A stretch of DNA of 64,000 nucleotides. Source: Opisthorchis felineus. Taxonomy: Eukaryota > Platyhelminthes > Trematoda > Opisthorchiida > Opisthorchiidae. This document shows positions 39,362-46,449 of this stretch, one piece after another. Each line of letters opens with the position of its first letter. Positions within the stretch are counted from its first letter, which is position 1. The notes below the pieces were generated by a model that was given only the letters and a program-made list of their open reading frames with translations, was not told where the DNA came from and ran no database searches. Made by a program: the position numbers and the translations under genes. The DNA lies in the NCBI GenBank assembly GCA_004794785.1, contig SJOL01000719.1:821427-885426 (forward strand), written 5' to 3'.

Positions 39362-42207
39362 ATCCACCTATCTATCTATCTATTTAGTAAACATACAAAC
39401 AAGCAGATAAATGTGGCCCGTGGACGAACATTAATCTGACAAGCACTGTACCGACTGGTCAGGTCAGCAGATCCCCTGCGTTATATTTGAATTTTGCATC
39501 TGACCTTTCTCGCGTCAACCAATGGAGTATTTAGGTAAGGGCTGTAGTACAGTAGTTTTCCTTCGGGTGGGCTTTAAGAAACCCATGTTTATACCCCCTG
39601 AGATTCCGTTCCGTTCCAAAACGCCATCATTTTTCTCGCACAGGATTAAACCACGGTATCCGAAAGCTGGAGGCCAACTTACTGATTTTGATCAGATGTT
39701 TTCAAAGTGGCCATACACCCCCTTCCCGTTCGACTGATATACTGCATATCAAAAGGTGGGTTAAGCTGCAGAACCTACTGAAACGGTCGCTGAAATGTAG
39801 GGTGTGTGGGAGGAACTAAATCTGATATCCATACCATTGTTCTGTTACCCCTTGCTTCTTGTCCAAGAGAACGAGACATTTTTCTTGCCGAGCAGGAAGG
39901 ATAGATACCAACTAATCAGCGACACTGTTGTACTATCCGTCAGTGACTGGCTGACTGGTAAGAATCCCAAAACGCTGAACTATGGAGGGATGGAGGTTCG
40001 AAAGTCTTGAAACAGGCCATTTACTCCGGCAGTTGTTACCTCACTCACGAGGAAGGACCTGTAATCTCCCTTATGAAAATATACTGCGATATCCCGAATA
40101 TCGTGCCAACTGAAACAGGAGGCGGCCTGTGTGCAGCACATTCAGTTGAAGAATATCATAAACGAGAGATTCGGTTGAGTCTTCTGTATGCACATGAGTT
40201 TATTTGTTGAGTTTCGCGCAATGTGGGTTCAAGTGGAGCACAAGGTTGACGAAAACTCGGGAACTGCGCCTACCTGATGAGCCCCAAGAAGGGCGAAACC
40301 TGTCATGGGCTGTCAAAGAATTTCCAGCAACATCGTGAGTAGTTTTCGTTATGAAAATATACCGCGATATCTCGAATATTTTACCAAATGAAGTAGGAGG
40401 CGGACTTTGCGCAGCACATTTAGTTGAAGAATAACATAAACGAGAGACTCAGTTGAGTCTCCTGTGCAAATCAAATTGATATTCAAATGACTGTGTGTCG
40501 AAAAGAGGAGACTAATCTACAGCGCTTCTTGACTTTCATCATGGATTCATTCCACTTGTAGTAAAGGCCAGGCAAATCTTCAAAGTATTTACGAGATGCG
40601 TGCGTGTTCTGACCGGTGTGCTAACTTCCCCAGCTCTATAGGCGTGAAATAAAAGGGAAACCTAGACAATAGCTGGCCTAGGGGGCTTTTCGAGTCAGCA
40701 CCGGCGACAGTATGGATGCAGAACTCCAGCTTATCTGTGAAATCCTAACGGAGAACGGATATTTTTAGCATTTTATAAAGATAAAACTCAGACCTAAGTT
40801 CAAATGTGAAACTCCGAAAAAACTCATCAGTCTCGAAAAAGCCCGGTTACACCCGTCTTTCCTTTAGAAGCGGTATGTCTTGTGAAACGCTGATCCGTTG
40901 TATGACCCCTCCACTTTGAAGCGGACGTTCACTGCAGTCCAATTAAAGGCCGTGATTCACAGCTCAACAACAACATTAAGGGTAGATTGCCGGTCCACGA
41001 TCCACCAATGGTGATTTATTCATTTGCTTCCAACGTCCGCACATGAGTCTCCCGTGAAAACCAAATTGATTTGCAAATGACTGTATTTCTCCAAATCAGT
41101 TCAATTCGGGTTCAAGTAGATTACAAGGTTGGCGGAAACTCGGGGACTGCACCTAACTGATGAGCCCCAAGAAGGGCAAAACCGGTCGTGGGCTGTCGAA
41201 GAGTTTTCAGCAACCCTGTGAGTAGTCACCTTTATGAAAAGAGACACCTGTACATTTAACTAATCCCAATAACAGCAGCAGCCTATAGGTGTCACAGAGG
41301 AAAAATAATTTCACAAGACGGGTGAAACCTGCGTCAGACACTCGAGGTGACAATCAACAGGTTATGTGGAACCCATGATTGGAGATTGAGTGGCGCTCTA
41401 TCCTATCTAGGTGTGAGCCAATCACACTCCTGATTAGCCGCTCTTTGCCAAACGGTGGAGTGTTCATTCACTGGTCGCAGGCCCCAAACTGTCTGAGTTC
41501 CGTGTGATACGCACTGATGATGATTCTCAATAAAGACGAAACAGCTGCACAATGCCTGTCGGCTTTTCAACATAGACTGGCTTCTATTGAAAATCACCAC
41601 CTACGTATCCTTGGGGTAGATTGCCACATGAACATTCGCCATTTTTTTATTCTAGTGAACTTTGTTACACGTTAATTGTACACATCCATATTCTTATCAG
41701 AATTTGCCTTCAACTTTTAGTCAAGCCCCTCCCCCGGTCAAGAACATCGCATCTTGTCATACACTGGGTACGCAGACACAACTGTTGGACAAGCACTCTG
41801 CCTCAAATCGATTTTGTCACCTGTTTTAGTGACAAAAAGCCAGCAACAAACGGACCAAGTTTAGGTAACCAGTAGCTACGATAATCAAATTGGAGACATT
41901 CAAATGAATACCTAAGCACTTTAAATAGTCTATTTTATGTTGTTACCAGTTTTTGCCCATTTTCGCCTTATAAAGGTGTTCACTGGACACCGAACCTTCC
42001 CGCTGGACTAGAAATAACGTTTTTTCACATCAAATACTCAACAGCACGCTTACGTTCTCTGAGTACCCTCCGGATAGTTCACCACCCTTAGCTACTCTTG
42101 TGGTGTCAGTAAAGGTCCGTTGTTGGGGGAAAACGCTCGCATATCTAACCAGTTGACTCACCAGCTGCAACTCCTAGGAGAACGAATAACGTCCAATGAA
42201 GTATCAT
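27151..42207 (-). CDS. S1-family (chymotrypsin-like) secreted serine protease, five exons
   Basis: This is a secreted serine endopeptidase gene of 286 residues, assembled from exons 42207-42162, 38072-37823, 30913-30825, 29380-29070 and 27315-27151. All introns are GT-AG and junction phases agree (1, 2, 1, 0). Residues 1-15 form a signal peptide. A pro-segment ends at Arg43, and the mature chain starts IINGYD at 44. The triad is His89 (TAAHC), Asp134 (YDIALV) and Ser235 (GDSGGG). Disulfide partners Cys74-Cys90 (42-58 in chymotrypsin numbering) and Cys203-Cys220 (168-182) are present. The partners of Cys172 (136) and Cys231 (191), normally at 201 and 220, are absent, and an extra Cys179 follows GWG. 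Position 189 at the pocket base is Gly229, next to Ile230, so trypsin-like Arg/Lys preference is unlikely (inference). It is probably active, since the triad and the Asp before the catalytic Ser are kept. The family is certain; the physiological role is not visible. Splice sites come from reading the sequence, not from transcripts. Confidence 0.9.
29070..29380 (-). CDS. S1 protease exon 4: catalytic Asp, GWG and FCAG motifs
   Basis: This 311-bp exon runs from an ACAATAG acceptor to a GTAAGT donor. It encodes residues 129-232, with DIALVKL holding the catalytic Asp, [10 protein letters not shown] at the usual GWG turn, ACTEMY (Cys168 equivalent) and EFCAGYY (Cys182 equivalent). The extra Cys after GWG is unusual. 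The last codons supply Gly-Ile-Cys-Ala, which form the S1-pocket base just before GDSGGG. Confidence 0.9.
30168..30540 (+). repeat. Hammerhead repeat unit with chimeric left end
   Basis: The body from GCTGTCGAAGAG (30201) through the CGAGATTCAGC-like block near 30343 to AAGGTTGATGG (30434) precedes a full ribozyme and the next AGCAACCATATGAGTAGTG. The left end starts with a ribozyme half in the opposite orientation. Confidence 0.7.
30460..30502 (+). ncRNA. Hammerhead ribozyme (type I, minimal)
   Basis: CTGATGA (30466-30472), stem II GCCC/GGGC, GAAAC and a GTA cleavage triplet (30494-30496), which satisfies the NUH rule. Stem I GCCTAC pairs with GTGGGT over six positions with G-U wobbles. The stem III sequence ACCGGT is self-complementary, so two transcripts could pair to build it. 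Confidence 0.78.
30825..30913 (-). CDS. S1 protease exon 3: segment between catalytic His and Asp
   Basis: This 89-bp exon has a pyrimidine-rich acceptor (TTTTTTTCATTTCCAG) and a GTAAGG donor. It encodes residues 99-128, including IILHPKYLP, which matches the HP-x-Y strand that precedes the catalytic Asp in S1 proteases. The phases (in 2, out 1) match exons 2 and 4 exactly. Confidence 0.85.
31560..31775 (+). repeat. GGT-rich minisatellite with internal 72-bp duplication
   Basis: About 200 bp of (GGT)n with GGC, GGA and AGT interruptions. A block containing GGCAGGTGTGGTGGTGGCAG is repeated at 31633 and 31705, period 72. The long open frames here (poly-Gly, poly-Val, poly-Thr) are by-products of the repeat. 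It lies in intron 2 of the S1 protease. Confidence 0.85.
32133..32291 (-). repeat. tRNA-derived SINE, family A
   Basis: Minus-strand copy with AACTCAGCGGTTAAGGCG, ACTTACTGACCAGGAGG, a degraded box B and CAGGCTTGGGCAACC. It lies in intron 2 of the S1 protease. Confidence 0.6.
33055..33130 (+). repeat. Short direct duplication, about 41-bp period
   Basis: TCGTGCTTCTATGAAGTGCC and TCGTGCTTCTGTGGCGTGCC, each followed by TGAACACT, occur in tandem within intron 2 of the S1 protease. A related GATCGTGCTTC lies at 39188. Confidence 0.6.
35890..36030 (-). pseudogene. Possible RTE-type LINE fragment or unknown exon
   Basis: After a TTGTTCAG acceptor-like site the frame reads [19 protein letters not shown] and then [16 protein letters not shown] similar linker (…DxWLxxKAEEIQxYAD…) occurs between endonuclease and reverse transcriptase of RTE elements. 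It may instead be a real exon with a GTAATG donor. Low certainty. Confidence 0.2.
36760..37080 (+). pseudogene. CR1/jockey-like LINE reverse transcriptase remnant
   Basis: [10 protein letters not shown] at 36892-36921 is the catalytic FADD motif of non-LTR reverse transcriptases, followed by a stretch resembling the ACELL-x-x-LN segment. The residues before it loosely follow the PQGS-x-LSP...LY-x-x-DL block. An in-frame TAA sits just upstream of the motif. It lies in intron 2 of the S1 protease, antisense to the gene. Confidence 0.5.
37823..38072 (-). CDS. S1 protease exon 2: propeptide, activation site, catalytic His
   Basis: This 250-bp exon encodes residues 16-98. The acceptor after AAATCAG restores phase 1; a second AG 15 bp downstream would also keep frame, so the exact start may vary by five residues. 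It carries the activation site [10 protein letters not shown] and the TAAHC motif with the catalytic His. It ends at a strong GTAAGT donor in phase 2. Confidence 0.88.
38490..39044 (-). pseudogene. BEL/Pao-like LTR retrotransposon reverse transcriptase remnant
   Basis: This 184-residue open frame lies in intron 1 of the S1 protease, on the same strand. Residues about 35-95 read [29 protein letters not shown] and SSYMELSVC. They follow the BEL/Pao order VVFDAS...SLNDxLLxGPxLxxxLxxVLxRFR...ADIExMYxQVxV. The catalytic-region residues are diverged, and no flanking LTRs or other domains were seen. Similarity outside this block is not evident. Confidence 0.4.
39322..39386. repeat. TA then TATC microsatellite
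   Basis: About 36 bp of (TA)n passes into TCTATCCACC and (TATC)n. It lies in intron 1 of the S1 protease. Confidence 0.9.
40062..40505 (+). repeat. Tandem dimer of the hammerhead repeat, 278-bp period
   Basis: Two body copies follow each other with the ribozyme between them. Matching landmarks are GCGATATC near 40086 and 40364, GGCGG at 40121 and 40399, and CATAAACGAGAGA near 40156 and 40433; the GGCGG spacing is 278 bp. A ribozyme at each junction is the arrangement of schistosome Sm-alpha arrays and of retrozyme-type elements. Confidence 0.75.
40268..40310 (+). ncRNA. Hammerhead ribozyme (type I, minimal), inside tandem repeat dimer
   Basis: The core is complete: CTGATGA (40274-40280), a stem II built from GCCC and GGGC around a CAAGAA loop, GAAAC, and a GTC cleavage site at 40302-40304. 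Stem I pairs GCCTAC (40268-40273) with ATGGGC (40305-40310), five of six positions. Stem III is only one or two pairs, as in Sm-alpha and Penelope-type ribozymes. Self-cleavage is predicted 3' of 40304. It sits exactly between two copies of the repeat body. Confidence 0.8.
41040..41232 (+). repeat. Hammerhead repeat, 3' half unit
   Basis: It starts at GAGTCTCCCGTGAAAACC and runs through the mutated ribozyme to CAACCCTGTGAGTAGTC. The rest of the body is missing. Confidence 0.65.
41151..41193 (+). ncRNA. Hammerhead ribozyme, core mutated
   Basis: CTGATGA, stem II GCCC/GGGC, ACCGGT and GTC are all kept, but GAAAC reads AAAAC, which removes the conserved G12 used in catalysis. Stem I has mismatches at both ends. 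Predicted inactive. Confidence 0.65.
41402..41595 (+). repeat. SINE-like repeat, family B
   Basis: Plus-strand copy in intron 1 of the S1 protease: GCCAAACGGTGGAGTGTTCA, GGCCCCAAACTGTCTGAG, ACGCACTGATGATGATTCTC, AATAAAGACGAAACAGCTG and TCGGCTTTTCAACATAGAC. Confidence 0.6.
42162..42207 (-). CDS. S1 protease exon 1: start codon and signal peptide
   Basis: The exon encodes [15 protein letters not shown] plus the first base of the next codon, then a GTGAGT donor (phase 1). The hydrophobic run is a typical signal peptide. An upstream ATG on the same strand opens a frame that stops after two codons, so the ATG at 42207 is the chosen start. A TATAAAA box lies 37 bp upstream of it. Confidence 0.85.
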
Positions 42208-42237
42208 TTCATCCGTGGCATACGAGCACACCAGCGA

Positions 42238-42244
42238 TTTTATA
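42238..42244 (-). promoter_or_regulatory. TATA box of the S1 protease gene
   Basis: The minus strand reads GGCATATAAAATC here. TATAAAA lies 37 bp before the start codon, which would leave a very short leader of about 5-10 nt if transcription begins about 30 bp downstream. Supported by position only. Confidence 0.5.
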
Positions 42245-42718
42245 TGCCAGCCTCCCTCAAACTCTGGAGCGCCGTTAGGAAGGTCCGGTGTAAATTAAAC
42301 ACACGCATGGGTCACTCTTTTTTTCTCTGATCGCGAGCTAGAAATTGACTGTGTTTCCTAAACCGTGAATCGATCGGTCGATGGAACTCATTTAAAATCA
42401 CATCCGCACACTGGCAACTATATACGCAAAACTCTGCAGATCCATTTTTCAAAATGTATCATTTTCTGCCAAGATGATCTAGCGCTATACAGAAAACACA
42501 GGCTTGTTCAACGCAAAAAAACGCTTGATCTTAAATTATTCGACAACCGCAGATGTAACGAGATGACAGTAGTTCTGAGCCACACTAAAAAATCTTCCGT
42601 TTTGGTTTTACTAACTAGAAATTTGATATCTCATTTGGATCACAAAGTCGGGACTCGTCATCATCACCAGCACAAAATCAGTGTTCAAAACTGATGCGCC
42701 GCTGTCATACAAAAATCA

Positions 42719-42724
42719 TTTATT
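42719..42724 (-). terminator. Poly(A) signal AATAAA
   Basis: The plus strand reads TTTATT, so the minus strand reads AATAAA. It follows the TGA of the Cys-rich exon by about 100 bp and precedes the S1 protease TATA box, so it fits as the end of the upstream gene. Confidence 0.45.
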
Positions 42725-42820
42725 TAAAAACCTGGTTGCGAACGTAAAAAAGAATGAAGGTGGATGGGGGGGACTTAGTGCTAGCTTGCTACAATCATTC
42801 CAAGGTGCCTACATCTCCAT

Positions 42821-43107
42821 TCACTCATTCGGGTCATCTGGATAGAAACTGACAAAATGAACGCCACTGACATCGATTAGCGGCCATATCTTCGACAGCC
42901 TCCAACCAAGCACATGCGGATGACATTCTGGAAGGCGAATCGGAACTGAAGCCCCCTTCAATGAGACCTCTAAAGTAGCAAGTGGGGGAAGGCAGACCTT
43001 ACATTTAGTAAAACACCATGCTTTAGGAAAGATGGTACAGTTTGTGTTGGGAGGACACGAACAAAATGGGGTGACACAAGCAGTTGGACGTTTTCGAAAC
43101 GAATGCA
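42821..43107 (-). CDS. Cys-rich terminal exon of an unidentified upstream gene
   Basis: I do not recognise the protein. The open frame (about 95 codons after an in-frame TGA) has a Cys-rich block at the start (Cys spacings CVTPFCSC, CPPNTNC, WCFTKCKVC) and then a hydrophobic-alternating segment ending HFVSFYPDDPNE and TGA at 42821. No in-frame ATG exists, so it should be spliced from an upstream exon; possible acceptors are the AG just before TGCATTCG or a later one after TTTCCTAAAG. A poly(A) signal lies 97 bp downstream of the stop on the same strand, which supports a 3'-terminal exon. The cysteine pattern suggests a secreted or extracellular protein (inference). Confidence 0.45.
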
Positions 43108-43794
43108 CTCACTTCTTTGGGCATTTACTTTAGTGTTCATTTATAATGCATTTTGATCTTGACAAAATGCGATGATCAACCGAAACGAAAAACACTCGAC
43201 TTATGTCAGAATATAATAGGAGGCTTCCTGAACTGGAATTTCCCATCAGACAAATCAGAATCTTACTTGAATATCTAATTACAGGCGAAAGATTGCCACT
43301 CATTCACGTTTTCATAAGTGACTATTGGAGCAGCGTATTCTCACCACCACATTGAGTATAGACCTACAAATAACTCAGCCACCATAGTCAGGAGGGTTTA
43401 TTCGGCCACGAGTTAGATGACCCCCCTTGAAATTTTGAGAGTGTTTTGATCAGCGTTTGCATGAGAACGTGAAGCATTTTACCCCGTACAAACAGGTCAT
43501 ACATTTAGATCTACTGGTTACCATTCAATACGAATACCTCAGTGTCACCCACCAGAGGGAAATTCTGGGAAAGATATTGCCTGTGCCAGCGGACGAAAGT
43601 TGTCATGCACGCCACCGTGTTTATTTAGTCAAACAACAGAACTAAACGCTTCGACATGTGTGCACTGCGTCGTCGTAAACCTTCCAACTAACAAAAATTT
43701 CCTCGAAAATCTCTGGAGACGGGTACAAAGGTTTACACCAGTCTTTCTCAGAAGAGAAATGTTTCAATTAGTTTTTTGGGTAGTTTTTCTACTG

Positions 43795-44036
43795 CCAGCT
43801 GTGGCGTTCCTCAGGCTCACCAGGTAGGCGTCTTCCACGATTTTCCATCAGTCCCATTTCCTAACAGAACATCGGTGGTGAGCTGTCGAGGTGTTTATAT
43901 CAAAAACTTACTTCGGTCTCTTGCCTGGTGCTGTAACTTAGACATAAGGTGACCTTTTTTGGGCGTGTTCGGTCAGAGAACTTCATAGACAAGGGATTCA
44001 GCTGAGACCCATTTGAGTCCTCCGGTAATACCATCT
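43795..44036. repeat. Relics of hammerhead repeat
   Basis: Near 43800-43830 a minus-strand relic keeps CACCAGGTAGGCG and a GCC-rich stem II side. Near 43985-44036 a plus-strand body scrap reads GGATTCAGCTGAGACCC. Strongly diverged. Confidence 0.35.
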
Positions 44037-44039
44037 TAG

Positions 44040-46235
44040 AACATTTATCCCATTCAACAGAATGTAGCCACCTTCTCACCTGGTGTTTGACACTGTCCTG
44101 AAGCGTGAGAGATTAGCAAGTTTAGGCGATGAAATGAAGTCGCTTTCAACCAAGTACAATCAAGTGTTCATGGTCCTATAAACACGTATAAACGCACTTC
44201 TGTTTGTTGCATATGCCGCTGTGTATCCAACATGATGAATGTTTGCTACATAAAAAGGTTTGCCTCACTTTGTTGGATGGTGATGGCTCCAAGTATTCCA
44301 CCCCATATTGTGTCATCCTCCATATCCACTCTACCACAATCCAGGCATTCCAGGTGACGGCCCGTATAGATCTCATTAGATCTACATTAGATTTCAATGA
44401 TTATGGTGAAATCGGCTCCTACTCTACTATATGCTATCGATTCTGATTTGTTCCGAAGCTACAAAGCAGTCATGCCCCATTCTCCTCTTGTCCTTGACAG
44501 ACAGCCCCCCCCCCAGTTTGGGAACCTAGAAATTGGCCCATTTTTCCTATCCTGATGAAAACTTTGTCGTTGTTGTTGTTGCCTAACGCCAGTCGGCTAG
44601 TGCCGGTATTTAAACTCTATCGCATGTGCACGTCAGCCTCTCCTGTGTTTGCTTAGATATTCTGGTCCCACTCCAAGCTTATTGTTCTCCTACTGCGCTC
44701 ATCGTGCAGTTTCTTGGATCACAAATAACCGTTGCATGTCAGTAGTTTCAAAGGATTCATCTGTCGGTTCGCGTTTAATTCCGTTCCTGACATGATCCGA
44801 GTACATACCAACCTATCATCAGACTCGTGTTACTGATTGGTAGCCATCCCAACTAATCAGTAGACTTCAAATTGGTCTTCGAAATCTCATGTCCCAAACG
44901 ACAGAAGTTGTCGTAAATGTGGTCTCCCTCAATTAGCTGTCCGGCCTAGATTCGTCTCCACAATTTCGGAAACCGCGCACATTGACTTTAAGACCATTAT
45001 GACCTCAGTTTCTTGCCATATGGACAGTTTTCCAAATAGAACATGCAACTAAATCAACGTGGAACTGGAAGGTTATCTAGCTATCTATACCGTTTCTTAA
45101 GGTTGTGAACGAAATCCTAGTGTATGCTACATGGAGACAACTTCAGAGGACGGAAAGTTGAGCCTTTTATGCTTATTGCCGTTGGTCAGTCAGCAGTTGA
45201 TCCGTTCTCCGAGCTTGGCAACTGGCTCGCAAACGCTTCATCACCATATGAGGCGATATTTTCAGGGTGCATTTGGGCGTGACCCACCCAGCTATCACCT
45301 GATCAACAGCCAGCAAACTCACCTCAGCTGCCGGGAATTAGACATATCGGGAAGCTTATGGCTTCAGACAAGCTCTTGGCCGCACAGCGGTGACTATTGT
45401 AGGCAAGTACGCCAAAATTTCATAGGTTAAGTGAGCTCTCACTCAACTCCTCTTCCCCTTCACAGTGATTTTCAGTACTTCTCCGTTCTTGAGTCCGGTC
45501 GTGGGCTATCAAACATATATGAGCAAGCTCAAAAGCAGGGTGTTACGTTTATACAGTGCAAGGCTTACCTCTTCTTCTCAAGCCCCTTGATTGACGACAG
45601 GCAAGTAAATCTTTTTTATGACATAATGCCACCATGTAGTATGTTGATGACATTGTGCCTCAACTTCAAGCAATATTTTGAAAACAATGAGACCGGAATC
45701 TCATACGCATACCAGGCTGTTTATTTGTAGACGCTGGCAAGCTCATCGAATCGATAGCTAGTCGTTCAACGGATCTCTAGACCAACTCACAGCATCCAGT
45801 TAGATGCGAATTTGGTTTCATTGATAGCCTGTCATTCTTGTTTCCGTGTTTTCTAATTTGGTAGTCGATTTCAACTGTTTGTTCCATTATTTGCCCCCTT
45901 TTTTAACCATTAGATATGTATTGACCGGAAGATGAGATTCCGAAAGCCTCATTGATCTTCAGTGTTCTTGCTGCATTTGGAATCGTTGGAATCTTATCCT
46001 GATAGTGAAGTCCCCCTACGAGACAAGCAAATCCACTTCATGTTTTTAACACGCTTTTAACTTGTCTCCTCATCAATTCTGACGTCAGAAAGACACAAGA
46101 ACGTTGATCAGGGACAAGGCTTTTGATGGACGCGCTGGATCATCCAGCCATACGAATTGAAGAAGGTACACACATACCGAAGTAGACTTTAGGCGAAATT
46201 TTTAATTCAGGCGTTGGTGTTTGTGGGATTTGGTA
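44040..46235. other. No confident feature
   Basis: Two adjacent plus-strand frames of 99 codons (45131-45730) have no recognised motif. A minus-strand stretch near 44265-44360 ends at a GTGAGG but lacks a good acceptor. Confidence 0.35.
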
Positions 46236-46237
46236 GA

Positions 46238-46298
46238 ATGCACATTCACATGACTCTGGTTTGCACAATCATCCTGCTGACCTGGCGCATTTATTCTG
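46238..46298 (+). CDS. Signal-peptide first exon of an unidentified plus-strand gene
   Basis: ATG at 46238 opens MHIHMTLVCTIILLTWRIYS, a short hydrophobic leader, followed by G|GTGAGT in phase 1. That is the same phase and layout as exon 1 of the S1 protease on the other strand. A TTTTTAATTCAG just upstream could be a trans-splice acceptor, which flatworms use. I could not find the following exons, so the product is unknown. Confidence 0.4.
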
Positions 46299-46374
46299 GT
46301 GAGTCCATATCAAAGTGGAGGAGCACTGGACATGAGTTTCGCTCTTGTTAGGGCATATCAGTAGTCATATCCAA

Positions 46375-46446
46375 TGGCCGTGCAGGGGTTTGAACTCCTC
46401 AAATCCGACATGCGTGTTACCACTACTATACCAGCGAACGTTGGAT
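46375..46446 (-). repeat. tRNA-like sequence (third type)
   Basis: The minus strand has GCTGGTATAGTAGTGGTAAC (box A-like) and GAGTTCAAACCCC (box B-like) at tRNA spacing. No acceptor stem pairing is visible, so it is a tRNA pseudogene or SINE head, not a working tRNA gene. Confidence 0.35.
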
Positions 46447-46449
46447 GCA

